Shown: positions 44,729 through 56,455 of the stretch, piece after piece
How the letters are laid out: every line of letters begins with the position of its first letter
How positions within the stretch are numbered: position 1 is the stretch's first letter
Source of the DNA: Leptodontidium sp. MPI-SDFR-AT-0119
Taxonomy: Eukaryota; Ascomycota; Leotiomycetes; Helotiales; Leptodontidiaceae
DNA: 64,000 nucleotides
Assembly: GCA_020726505.1 (NCBI GenBank)
Contig: JAHLEZ010000007.1
Location: 1,116,001-1,180,000, forward strand
Reading direction: 5' to 3'
Translations under genes and position numbers: made by a program
Notes under the pieces: model-generated
Seen by the model: only the letters and a program-made list of their open reading frames with translations
What the model was told of the DNA's origin: nothing
Database searches by the model: none

Positions 44729-45934
44729 CTAAAAGCTCCCCCAGTCAGCCGGCTTCCCAACCTCACCAGGCTTCGGCTCCATCAGAAACTCCAACCTATC
44801 CTCTACCGTAACCCAACCTTTCCTCTTCGCAACAATCGCATGCCTTATCGCATCTCTCCAATCCGCGAACCAGACCTCCTCTTCTTGAACAGCACACCTC
44901 CTCCCCACACCAGCACCGGCATTCTCTCCTCTCGGAACATCAGCATACGGCCACACGCTCTTGACAACTTCATACTTCTTGGTTCCAGTGAAGAGTTTGG
45001 TGACGTCAGAGAAGAAGCGGTTGACTTTGTCAGGAGAGTGTACGACTACACGGCTGTGCGTTAGGGGAAAGGAAATGGTGACGTGGCCGCGATATGAGGT
45101 GCTTGAAATGAGAGAGAGAAGGCGGCCTTCGAGGTATGATGTATCCCAGTTTATGACCGTTCTCTCGAGGACGAATCTGTGGCTAGGTCAGCTGATGGAC
45201 TTATTTCCCATCCATCAATTCAACATCCAGCGTTAAATCCTAACGGAAATAGATGTACACAAGGTAAAATGAGATGACAGCAAACCAAGGGTAACGGACC
45301 GTTTAATCGAACTCTGATCCTCGCAATACCTCCTCGCCCACTCCTCCAAACTCCTCAAATCAGGGACCTGTGCCTCCTTTCCCTCGCCTCTAAACCCCAT
45401 CTCCCCTTTCCCAATGACTTTCACATAATTCATCCTCCCACTTCCACTACCTCCCTTTCCCTCGTCCGGGACAATGAGATTCATCAGGTTGACCCTGACG
45501 TCGAAATCGACCTCCCCGGTAGAACTCTTGCCGAAAATTCGAATTTGTGGTTTTGGAGGTACGGTGGCGAGGGATTGGATGAGTCCGATGAGTTTGGTGG
45601 GATAGATTGAAAGTTCGGGGGCATGGGATGTTAGTGTTTTTTGGTCTTCTGAGAGTGTGAATGTTGCGGGTGTGTAGAGGGAGTAGTTGAGGCGAGGAAG
45701 ACCTGGGTAGGTGGGTTGTGGTTGGGGTGCTGGAGCGCGGGTCATGGATGAGGATGTTGGACCTGAATAGGGGGGTGGTTCACTGGTTTGCTCGTCATCT
45801 TGGTCTTGTCCCCGATGTTGCGCTTCGGGCTGTGGTTGTGATGACGAGGATGAGGGTTCTGTGCATGAAGGACGATGTACTGCGACGCTGGGTTCTGCGA
45901 CGCCTTTCCGTGGTATCGTGGGCTCACTCGGCAT
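44729..45934 (-). CDS. Conserved hypothetical protein with Pro/Ser-rich N-terminus
   Basis: Two exons joined in frame across an intron of about 125 bp near 45175-45300 (SSIK and then FVLERTVINWD). The N-terminal 90 residues are Pro, Ser and Gln-rich with PPPY-like segments (TSEPPPYSGPTSS) and probably disordered. The remainder is folded: NYSLYTPATFTLSEDQKTL, strands VDFDVRVNLMNLI, and YRGHVTISFPLTHSRVVVHS, ending KPADWGSF. The arrangement is typical of uncharacterised fungal proteins with a PPxY-type leader; no enzymatic motif is seen. Function unknown. Confidence 0.75.
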
Positions 45935-46299
45935 GATTTGTGAGAGTTGGTGAGATGGCGACTAGAAGGAATTGTGTTGAATTCGTCGGATCTTTGAATT
46001 AGGCCTTGAATTAATACCAGTGGAAATGGCGAAAGTGAGGTTTATGAAGAAGACGTCGTGAGGTTTATCTTCAGCTGTGGTGAGAAGTGATGATCATGGC
46101 TGAGGTTGCTTTTGGCCAATCATTTGGCGTGGCGCAGCCGTTCAATTGGTGCCTAATTGAGTCGTCGTCTTCAAAACGCCTCCGCTCGACGAGCCGAATT
46201 GCCTATTCGAGATGGCTTGTCTTTTGGACCGAGAATCAATTGAGTTTGACAAACATTTATTCGAGTGTCTAAGAAAGAGTCATAAAACAACTCAACCGC
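45935..46299. other. Intergenic, no gene seen
   Basis: Between the start of the hypothetical gene and the 3' end of the bystin gene; probably promoter and terminator sequence. Confidence 0.45.
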
Positions 46300-47808
46300 T
46301 TAATCTACTAACATAGTATCATCGTTATCGAACGATGGAGCTTCTGGCTCAAGAGCAACTCCTCTACCTCTACCCTCCAGCAATTCCCTTCTAACCTCTG
46401 GACCGATCTTCGAATGTCCTTTTGTGAGCAATAAATCTAGCAACGCCTCTCTCTGGTCTTCGGTGATATCATTCCTATATCTCTGAGCGAATGCCAACAG
46501 ACATTGATGCCAAATAACTGGCAGCTTTGTATCTTTCGATCCAGCTCCAGTCACACCTGACATAGCCTCTCCACCATTCGTCGTATCCACCGTCCGGAAT
46601 CGCAAGAAATGAAAAACCAAAGCGTCGATAACTTGGTATGGTAAAGCGTACTTCTTCTCCAACATGGCTTTGATGAAGATATTGGTCGCACCACCTCCTT
46701 CGGTACCAGCCGACGATTCCTGAGCAGCAATGTCGCAGAGACCCTTAATCGCAGCCGCAGAATGTAGAACCGGCACAGATACTCGGACAAGAACAGCCGA
46801 AATAATCTGTGCCTCTCTCAATGTACAAGTACCGCTTCCAACCAATGGAAAGAGGAATCCCTTGAACCAAGCCGCAGGTTTGTAAAGTCCCTTCTTCAAA
46901 GCATTGAACAAATGTACATTCAGCTTCTTCGTCTCATGGATATCTTCTCGTACTCTCTCCAGAACTACCATCTCGAAAAATCGTTGTGCGGTGGCTGGCG
47001 TACTCGAGACGAATATCTTTGTGGCTTCGTAGATCGCATTTGCAGTCCATGCTTCTGGTCGAGTGATTTCGATGATATCCTCCCAACGAGGCACTGTAGG
47101 TAGGATCTTAAAAGGTTTTGGCAGCTTTCCTGACTTATACCGCGACAATAATAGACCGACTCTGCGATTGCGTTAGTACAATTCCTCAGACTTGATTGGC
47201 GGCACATACTTTGTGTAAACCTCTACAACCTTCGGCGGTATCTCGAAATCCTCGTCTATCGGCCCAGGCGCACCAGAATTGCCTCCACCGTTTGCCCCTT
47301 GTGCTGCCTCATGCATAGCAATCTTCTCCAATATCAGATCCGCCAGATTCGTGCCTGGTCCCTCATCCTCCTCAGCCTCCGCCATGCCCGGCCAACCCTG
47401 CCTTAACAACGGATCCTCCTGTGTCGGGAAAAACTTATTGAATGTCTCCAAATCACCCGGCGCAAGCTCAATCTCCTCGACCTCTTCATCTCCCCACTCC
47501 TCATACTCTTCTTCCTGTCCTGGCACCTCCTCATCCTCATCCTCACCCTCGAATCTAGACTCGAAATCGAAAGCCTTGTTCGCTGGTTGGACAGAATTCT
47601 CTTCCGCGTCATCATCCGCAAGCTCCTGTCCCATTCGCAGAATCTTGCGCGACGCTTTCGAGTCTACGAATTGATCGCCCTCATCTTGGTGTCTGGATTT
47701 GCGCTTCTCGCCCTTGATCTTGAGTGGAGTCGCGGTGAGATCTGTCTCAAGTGGATTGTGTCTCCGCCCTTGACGGGATCCGGATACTGGTGTCGTGGCT
47801 TTCGGCAT
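46300..47808 (-). CDS. enp1: Bystin / Enp1, 40S ribosome biogenesis factor
   Basis: Nucleolar protein needed for 18S rRNA processing and pre-40S export. Two exons, 47161-47210 onward: exon 1 47210-47808, intron 47162-47209 (48 bp), exon 2 46300-47161. The start at 47808 (MPKATTPVSG) leads into a basic and then a long acidic region rich in Glu and Asp, as in other fungal Enp1 proteins. The bystin domain follows: YTKVGLLLSRYKSGKLPKPFK, EITRPEAWTANAIYEATKIF, NVHLFNALKKGLYKPAAWFKG, ALPYQVIDALVFHFLRF and LPVIWHQCLLAFAQRYRND. All are hallmark segments. The frame is intact. Divergent from a small basic protein gene. Confidence 0.95.
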
Positions 47809-48207
47809 TTTGGGAGAATTGGGTTGGGTGGAGAGGTCACTGCTGATGGACTGGTTTTGAGGTACAATCGTCAAAAATATTTCAGTGGAAAATATTGCCA
47901 AGGCGCTAAGATAAGATCCAACCCCTCCAGGATTGGGCCTTGAAATTGAGGCTTGAAGATAGGTAGTTTGGCTCAGAACCTCATTTAGTGTCTGGAGCTC
48001 TGTCAATACCTCAACCATGCAGAATTCTGCCGAGGTTGAGTAATTAGTTCTGGTGATTAGGACACGAAGAAGATGTCCTTATGTTGTTATCTGTCAGCCA
48101 TAAGTCACAATAGCTTGAAGATTCAGCACTTCCCCCTATCCTAAGCGACCCGAAGCGAGCGCCCTGACAACCCAAACAACAACAAATCTTACATTACAAA
48201 CCCGCAA
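47809..48207. promoter_or_regulatory. Divergent promoter of enp1 and its neighbour
   Basis: About 400 bp between divergent genes; an upstream in-frame extension of enp1 exists but is unlikely to be coding. No motif singled out. Confidence 0.4.
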
Positions 48208-48814
48208 GTGACTTTGTTGCTTCCCCAGCAGCTCTTCATAAATTTATCTCTTTCAATCCAAAATGTTGATTTTCCTACTGAACATCAACATTTTTTCAGT
48301 ATCCCACTTCCCACATCTCAGGTTCCAAATCAAGGTTCATGCGCTGGAATTTCTCAAGACTCTGTAAATGAAGGGCCAACCTCAGGGAGGCGAGGTAAAG
48401 ACTATGAGCGAAAAATTAAAGATCGGCGGTTCAGGAATGCGATTTTGTTTGCTAGAACCAAGATCATCCAGGGACTTATGAGTCTGGATGACGAAGAGGA
48501 ATTGGAAGATGATGTGGAGGAGGAGGTTAAGGCGAAGTGTCCGGACAGGGCATCGAAGTCGAAGATTTACAATCTGAAGAAGGCGATCAGGGATGGGCTT
48601 CTGGAGAAATTCTGAAGGGACTTACTTTGAAGAAAAGAGAAGAGGTGAAGAAGGATATTGAGATGTTAGCTTTGGAGACGCTACGAAGAGGGAGGCAAAG
48701 AGAGATGCGAGAAAGGGGAATGAGAAAGTCAAGTCGGGGAGGACGATTCCGAGGGCTCCGAACAAATTAAGGGAAGTGAAGAACCGGAGCAGAGTGAGGA
48801 AAGCGAAGAATTAA
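48208..48814 (+). CDS. Basic, possibly nucleolar protein with two frame breaks
   Basis: Three consecutive frames encode one coherent highly charged protein: RGKDYERKIKDRRFRNAIL ... SKIYNLKKAIRDGLLEK, then LKGLTLKKREEVKKDIEML, then KSGRTIPRAPNKLREVKN ending at the stop 48812-48814. The joins fall at an A run near 48607-48609 and a G run at 48690-48692, each consistent with one missing base. No ATG is found in the first frame, so the start is not defined; it may lie in another exon. The Lys/Arg/Glu composition and the neighbouring bystin gene suggest a ribosome-biogenesis role, but I do not recognise the family. Confidence 0.45.
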
Positions 48815-49369
48815 ATGAGCTTCCAGAAGAAAATGATCGGCATTCGAGGTGGAATAGATCTTGTTGCAGCACCGAAAGTTGGCGATAAGCGCAAGAACGG
48901 CCCTGCGAAGACTTCGGTTGTCACTACTGGTGTAGAAGGATTACGAGAAGTATGAATAAGGTGACTTCCCTGAACGCTGCGAAGTTCAGTAGAGTCCAGG
49001 TTAGGGGTCGAGGGAGAAATTGTGATATTAGAACGTGTTAAGGATTCTAGTACTGTGTGCTAGGTTACCTAGTTGCGATGTAGTGAGAAGAAAGTGTGTT
49101 TTCTGGTTGGAGCGCGAGATGAGATGTCGATTATTTTTACAATTCTTTGGAGTTTGTGATAGACTTGCGCTTTCAGTTTGAGAGGTTTTCTGCCTTTGGA
49201 TAAGACTTGTGAGTTGAGTACGGAGAGCAGATGGACACTCTGTGGACGAAGAAGTCACGAGTGCCTTGAAAGGTCTTGTTTTATCATTCGGGATAGGAGG
49301 CCGATGTTGACTGGATTACTGGGGGGGGGAAAATCTGCATTCTTAAAAGTCTTGCGTTATGAATTGTAC
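48815..49369. other. Convergent intergenic region
   Basis: No gene seen. Contains a run of nine G at about 49321-49329. Confidence 0.45.
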
Positions 49370-50436
49370 TCAAGAAACAACATACTGCGGATCATTTTTC
49401 GCCCCATCATACTCAGTGATATTCAAATCCTTCACATTGACACCACTCATCATGGTCCTCAGGTTAAGCGGCAACAAATCCTCATCTTCTTTCAATGCCT
49501 GCACACAAACAGACGTACCGCAGACTTTGCAGAAACTGTGAAGCGAATACGGGGACAGGAACGGGTAGCCAATGAGGTTCTCTTTGCCGATAAACGTTAC
49601 CGAACTTGCGGGAGGATAGATGTATATCTCGCCGTTCTGCAGAAATGTAAGTGCCAGTCTTGAAATATAAGAAATGGGAAAGGAGAGAAGGCACGAACTC
49701 GATGGCATAAACTGCAATTGCACGAAATGATCGTCCGTTCATTCAGAGGCTTTGAGATGAGTGTGTAAGCCACAGCACCACAATGGCAGTTCCCATTGAA
49801 TGTCTCGAGTTTGGCGCCTTCAACCGATGTCTCGACGTTTTTGATGGTAGACGGTGCTGGGTAAGTTGATGGCGGGGCATATCTCGAGCCGTATTCTTCG
49901 CTTGAAGGACTCTCTTCGTATTTGGTCTTTTCTAGGAGGCTTGAATTGACCGATTGCAATAATCGTGCCTAGAAATGAGTTAGGATATACTTGGAATATC
50001 TTCATCCTGGGAAAGGGCTTACGTTAATACTTTCCTCGCCAGAAGGAAGATGTTTGGCTATAATGGTGCTACCACATTTCGGACAGAACTCGATTGTATA
50101 TTAGCAAGATTCATGTAGTATATCAGAACTAGCGGGTTACCGAGTGTATCATTTCTTTCCTGCCAAATTTGTAGGTGGACAGTTCGTTCTCGCCGCTCTG
50201 AATCTGGAGGTTCAATGCGGGGAAGACCCACTGGCATGCTTTCTGTTACTCTTGTCAGACACTTGAACTTCACAACAACTTCGAGATTCTACGTGGGAGT
50301 TAAGTCAACATACGCGGTAGCAATAGCTGCAATCGCAGACTTGAACTGACTTGAGTTCTGAAACGGAGATTGTGAATTTGAAGAGACCGCAGTGGCAATT
50401 GCCTTTGTATTCTTTGATCTCGGATGAAGACTCCAT
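49370..50436 (-). CDS. Protein with two GFA/CENP-V-type zinc domains
   Basis: Fungal protein of the glutathione-dependent formaldehyde-activating (GFA) / CENP-V fold. Five exons join in frame from MESSSEIKEYKGN at 50436. Domain 1 shows GNCHCGLFKF, CDCSYCYR and FCPKCGS; domain 2 shows GNCHCGAVAY, SCNCSLCHR and FCKVCGTS. Each set supplies the zinc-binding Cys pattern of the fold. The linker (ESPSSEEYGSRYAPPSTYPAP) is low-complexity. Despite the name, most such proteins have no proven formaldehyde-related activity. Frame intact; introns of about 50-70 bp. No functional tie to the neighbours is evident. Confidence 0.85.
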
Positions 50437-51358
50437 GGTTGGTTGATTATGCAACAAGTGGAGTGAGTTTTCAGAAGATGATGTGACGTTGAAGATGTAA
50501 TGAAGAGGATTATCTTTTTGATAGCTTGGGGTGGTTGAAGGATTGATATATGAATTCGAGACAGGAGTGAAGCATCCTTGCGAGCCAATAAGGGACGAGA
50601 AGCTAAGGAGCGGGGCAGTGGTTGCCTGAACGGAACGGGACCCAGAAACTTACTTGCTTATCTTGGTGCTAATCCTCTGGCGAATAAAAGTAAACATACA
50701 GTAAAAAGCTTAATGTCAATCTCAATCTCATCTATTTCACTCAGCATTAAGCCAGTTTAGTAATCTAATGTTTAATAGAATTGCACATCTACCTAGGCAG
50801 AATTTTTCTTTCCGGTGTCGTCACGAACTGTTGCCCCCAATTTACCTGAACAGCCCCGTCGTTAGTGAGCGTAGCCTGTAAACGACCAAAACACCGGCTC
50901 TAATGCACTAAGTATGGGAAGTATTCTGCTTGCGAAATTTTTGGGGCCAGGGGGGAAATACTTCAAAAACTTCGGTCTAGGCGACCAAGACATATCGTAG
51001 ACTGGAATTTGTGCCACTGATTCTGTCACAGAACCATTCTACTCTTGAAGAACTTGTGTGACATGTTTGTTGATTTGGCTGATTTGGCTGAGTCGTTATC
51101 TTGCTCAGGACTAACAAAACTAGTCATGAGTACGGTCAACTCATGGGATTCTGATTCCTAAATTTAACATGAGTCGGGAAAGAGTATGCTACTTAGCTGT
51201 GATCACACGACACCGCAATATTACTTTTCAATAGAGCAGGTCGACTCCAGCACCGTTGATGTAAATATTGAATATCCGTGGTTTTAATTTTATATTGTAC
51301 AGTCTATGTGTCTATAAGACATCCAGAGTACCATTACATGAACTCCAGGCTACAACAA
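50437..51358. other. Intergenic, no gene seen
   Basis: About 0.9 kb between the GFA-domain gene start and the oxidoreductase 3' end; contains presumed promoter and terminator sequence only. Confidence 0.4.
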
Positions 51359-53432
51359 CTACTTTCTGCACAGCTTGCTGTTCTGGGAAGGCAGGTTCCC
51401 CATGATCATTTCCGACATTTGCCAGTCCTCGGAGCCCACAGCATTCTGGGCATAGAAAAGGTCATATGGATCGTACTTTCGCTTGATGGCACGGAGCTTG
51501 GCGTATTTCGACCCGAAGAACGATTGAGTGAAGTTCGGCTCAATGTAGTCGCTCTCGGACATGTAGGCACCTGCACCTGGAGAAGCGTCGATGAGTTTCT
51601 TGCCCCAGTCGAAAGTGAGCTTGTCGCTGATGGCCTTAATTGTAGCTGGCTCGGCGGCGGGGTCCCAGAAAGTGGCGGTGATGCAGTGAAGGACGGTTTC
51701 TCTCCAGGCCGGGTTGACACCGTTATCTGGGAAGCCTGACTTGGGTGCTGCGGCAATGTTGAAGGCAATGATATAAGCGCCGTCCTCGACGATCGTCTTG
51801 ATGGCGTCGAAAGTCATGTTGAGCTTGCCTTGGTCTAACCAGTTGGACTTGGGGAAAAGACGACTGCCTTGCCGGATTGCATTCGATCCCCATGGTTCGA
51901 CCGGGAAGGAAGCGTGCCATGCATCATAGTAGTTATCATACTCTGTATACACTGGCTCGACGACGACGCCAATTGCGGCCCATTGAGCAAACATTGGTGC
52001 AACAAGAGCTTGAAGCTCGGCTTTGGACATGCCTGGAGCGAACCAAGGACCCATATCAGAGTAGTATGCATCCGGTCCAACGGAGGTGATGCGGAAATAT
52101 TCGTAGTTTCCAGCGTCGGTATATTTGATGAAGCCGTCGAAGAAAATGCGGAGTGCTTGCCAGAAGGCGGCGGAGCTGTATCCATCGGCGGTTTGGAGAA
52201 CGTAGGTCATGGTGGTGACCTTGATCTTAGGATGAGCCTTGATGACCATGGATGAAACAACACCGAATGTGGACCCACCGCCACCAGAGAGGGCCCAGAA
52301 CAAGTCTGCATTCGAGGTTGGGCTGGCAGTAACGAAGCGGCCATCGGCAGTGACAACTTCCATGGAGAGAACTTGATCAACAGCCATTCCGTAAATGCTG
52401 GATAGAGGCGAATGTCCTCCTCCCAAAATATATCCGCCAGTAACACCAACGGTTCTACCTTCGCCACCCACGACGGTGACTCCATTGGCTTTGGCAGCTT
52501 CGTATATCTCGAATGCTTGGATTCCAGAACCAACCTTGAAAGCAGGGCCGGAGTAAGAACCATATTTGTAGGTCTTCATGAATTGGACGCTCTTGAGGTT
52601 GTGAGTCCAGATAGAGAGGGCTCCCATTCCGGTCGACTTGGCACCGAAATCATGACCGGTGTTCTTGATAACGAGACGAAGGTTCAAGCTACGAGCTAGG
52701 TTGACAGTGAGTTGGATCTGTGCAACATTCTTAACTGCAACAGCGTAGCTTGGGTATCCACCGACAGTGCACTCCTTGGGGGTTGGGATGAGCGCTGGTG
52801 GCATACAAGTGAGGCCCTGGAACAGGACTCCGTTGACGGATGTGGGATCTTCAGTGCTGTTCTCTGTTAGACAGGTTCTTTAAGGAAGTTTGAGCAACCC
52901 TACTGGTAAATTGTACCGTTCGCCCAGTTGGAGGTGAGGAAATCACATTTGGCCTTGTTGAAATTGCCGAAGTCATCATAGCAAGGAGCTGCGTATGGGA
53001 CGGTCTTTATGAGGGCACCGCCGAGGAGAACGTCGAAAACCTTCCACACCAAAGTCGAAGGGTAGAGGAAATCGCCAGCGTATGTCTTGCACTTTCCGAA
53101 GATAGTTCGCTTACGCAGTTTGTTGGCTGGAGAATCTTCGAAAGAGAAGAGAGTGATATTAGAGAGCTCGAGGTCGGTGAGATTTGCAATCACGGCATCT
53201 GTGAGTTGAAGAGTCTCGCTGGGGAAGAGATCAGCTGTGGCGTTGGATGAGGAGGCATCGACTTCTAAGACAGCTGGAGCAACTGTGGCTCCGTCGACGG
53301 CTTCATTGTGGATCAGCTCTTGGTCTCACGTAATATAAAACCTGGGAACATACGAAGAGAGGTATTGTCCACCACGATGGTCTGGGATGACGCCAATAAG
53401 GGCAGCAAGGCTGCGACAAGGAAGTTCTTCAT
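51359..53432 (-). CDS. Secreted FAD-linked oxidoreductase (BBE/PCMH type)
   Basis: Flavoprotein oxidase of the berberine-bridge-enzyme-like family. Three exons. The first encodes a signal peptide (MKNFLVAALLPLLASSQT), the second a region with KCKTYAGDFLYPS typical of fungal BBE-like N-termini, the third the FAD-binding domain and BBE C-terminus. Motifs: KNTGHDFGAKSTG (the GHD histidine is the usual covalent FAD site), VVGGEGRTVGVTGGYILGGG, WALSGGGGSTFGVV, and C-terminal YDPYDLFYAQNAVGSEDW. The frame from 52804 to 51359 is uninterrupted. Such enzymes oxidise carbohydrates, phenolics or alkaloid-type substrates; the substrate is unknown and the gene lies outside the PKS cluster by more than 10 kb. 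Confidence 0.9.
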
Positions 53433-56400
53433 GATTGCCCGTATGTGAAACTTAACTAAAAGTTCCGAAACGATTGTGTAGCGGCGAATGCCTGATGAAA
53501 GAACGAGTGGCGAGAAGGCCAAGTGAGTTGGGTTGAGGAGCAGATTTCGATTCAGGAGCAGATCGCCTGAAAGTTATAGTAGCTTGACGGATGCCACGGC
53601 TCCAAAACTGTGGTTCAAGAGTGACCCTTACGCCGCATGAGGTGGGGTGGTTCTTGATAACGAAACTATTGAAACATGAGATGAACCGATAGATCGAAAT
53701 TGAATCGACCATGCGGGCTGCCACGTTCTTCATGCCAACCCATACAAACACCTCAATCGGGGAGGAAAACACCTCCTCCCCCCCCAATTTACAGGTGGGT
53801 TCTGGACCCGTTGAACATATGCTCCATTAACAAGCATTCGTATGGCAAGGAAAAAGTTATGGGAGTGACGAGGGGGCAGAAGGCTCCGGGACCTGGAGGG
53901 ATGTGACCAGGGGCCCTTCGAGTATTTGGCATGCAGGTCCTGCATCTAATCTTAATGTCCACGCGGTTGCGGCGTATACTGTACCTTCTGGACTCAGGTT
54001 CCGGAAAGGGCTTTTGCCGTTCGTCATCTGCTACCAGGAGTTCTAGAAGCCGCATGGAATTTCGAGTGTTAGAATTTGGGACCCGAAAGTTCAGTGGCGC
54101 TGGTTTATTCCCGCTGATATTCCCCGCTGCCCGTTCAGTAACGGTGGTTGGTTTTTCCAAAGCGCCACGCCGCAGACTTTTGAATACAGAGTACGAGTTT
54201 ACGAAGTATTTACAAAACATGCATCGGAGCTGTGCCTTTCTTCATACAAGATTGCCTGGGTAGGTAGTAGAAATTTAGATTGTTAGATTGACACAGGTGC
54301 TGGTGGAGAATGAGGGGGGCTTGGCGAGAAACAACAACAGCCTGTCCTCCACTTCAGATTCATTGTCAATAAATCCAGGAACGACATGTATGGCAGTCAT
54401 TTCTTTCACCAAAGATGCGCAATTGCCGTTAGGTCATTTTTCAATCGTAACCCAAACTGTTTGTGGGCCTTTGGCTTTCGAAGTGGGAATGCTGCAAGTT
54501 GAAAATTCATATATTTTGAGATCGCTCGAGGGATTTTCTGCGCTGCCTAGCATTCAGGGGCAATCCAGCACCAGCCTATCAACTTAAGAGCCATGGATCT
54601 TCTATTCCTGCAAGCCAAGCCGGCATCCCCTTCATTGAGGAGGAAAACCGCCTCTCAAAACCAGCCTCTCTTCAAAATCACTATCGGATCAGATTCACTC
54701 TCGTGTACAGCAGCGTCTCATGCGCCGCACCCAATATCGGGGACTCGGAAAGTGGACAAGCTACCCTTGGAGCCGGGTCTCGTTGGCTCCGTGCGAACAA
54801 ACAACGTTATGTGAACCCTGGATGAGATCCCCCTGAAGTCTAACGGCGCACGGCTGCCCCGGACCGATCCAGGATTCCCACCTTGATTTCTCCACGAGGA
54901 GTCAAAGAGCGACTCTTTGATGCCATCTTATTTTGACCTCTGGGTACCTTCAGCACCGTGCCTTAACAAGTTAACAGTCCAGTAAATAATTCACGAAAAC
55001 AAGTATTCCAACACTGCTAACAGACATTCACCGTGAGGCGCAGGTTACAATAATTCAACTCTTTTTCCCATCTCCTGAGATATTTTGCGCATCTTCGAAC
55101 AAATACTGTTCTGGGCGGTGTCTGTGCGGAAAAGCATCGTCGATCGAAACCAGGGGTGCAGTAGCTACCTCAGCCAATTGGATGCAATAAGCGAGCATAA
55201 ACATTCCTTGGAATGACAAGAGCAAAAAATCCGCTCCTTTGCTGTACCGGTACCGGGCTTATCCACGGACACTAAGCACACTGGGCACACTGGGGTCAGT
55301 ACCTTCAAATCCTCGGTATGCAGAGATAAGGGGGACAATATTCGATTCGATGGTGATCTAACCACGTTATTTATCGATTGTACTGTAAGGTTCCAAGTTC
55401 CCTGTCCCAACGTGGGAATTCTCCTTCATTCTTGACAGCAGCTTGTCTGGTATTGAACCCTAATTTGTCTGTGGAACCGTCTTTACATGTTCTAGACTTG
55501 GAGAAGTGAGACGTTCGGCCTCCGGGGGAGCGAATTGCACGGAGTGCGAGACTCGTACTCGTACCTCCAGGTCGTGCATGGTGGGATTACGGACCCAGGA
55601 ACTGGTTAGTTGGATACATCCATGCAGCCATGTTTTCGGCGTTGACCTCTCCTGGAAGTTGGAAGGAAGAGGTGAGACAGATAAGTCATCTCGTTAGATC
55701 GAAAGAGGAATTGTAGTTCTGATCCGCCCTAGGTTCATAATCATCAGGGTAGGTTCTACATGTTGATGAACCGCTCTTTGGGGCTTTTCCATCCATGTCT
55801 TTAGTTCTAGAAGTGCTCAACTCAGCGATCAATGATCGTTTCGCATGATGAGCTAATTATTCCGACCCAACCTAATGAGCCAATAAGTTCAGACGACGCG
55901 CCTCTTCACTGCATATTCTTAAACATTTCACTCCATCGCATCCGTCGGTAGCGGGGGTGGATCAAGTCCCCAATTGGACGAACGAACTGCCCGCCACATT
56001 CCTTCCTGAGGGACTTTTCCGAACGGCCCTCTTTAATTCTAATTGGGCAGCGTAGCAACTACTGAATCCGAATCCCAGCGTGTTTTCACAAGCTGATGTT
56101 TAGATGAAGTTACTCAGGGAGGGAGCACATGGTTTCAGCGAGACTGATCTGGACATCGGATCGGATCTTCTAGAATGGCTAGTTAATGCACTCAATAATA
56201 TAATCGTTATCCCCCCACAGCAGAGCATTTTGACTTTCTGCGAACCTTGTTCTGATTGAGGTGCTTGACGTTATTGCTTAGCTTTCTCTTTAGGTGCATC
56301 CGAATCAAGACAAGTCCCATCGATCTGAGTTGTTAGACTTCAGATCCATGAGAACTCAGAAGTCTATTTTATTCTTCCTTCAAGATTCGTTTCAGTCCTT

Positions 56401-56455
56401 CGTTCTCGTTCTCGTTCTAGGTCTGGGGCTGTAGCTGTGGCTGTGGCTGTTCATC
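53433..56455. other. 3-kb region without recognisable gene
   Basis: Divergent promoters of the oxidoreductase and the receptor gene must lie here. Several short open frames exist but none shows a family motif. A GGCTGT/TTCTCG simple-repeat patch sits at about 56408-56452, just before the receptor ATG. Confidence 0.4.
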
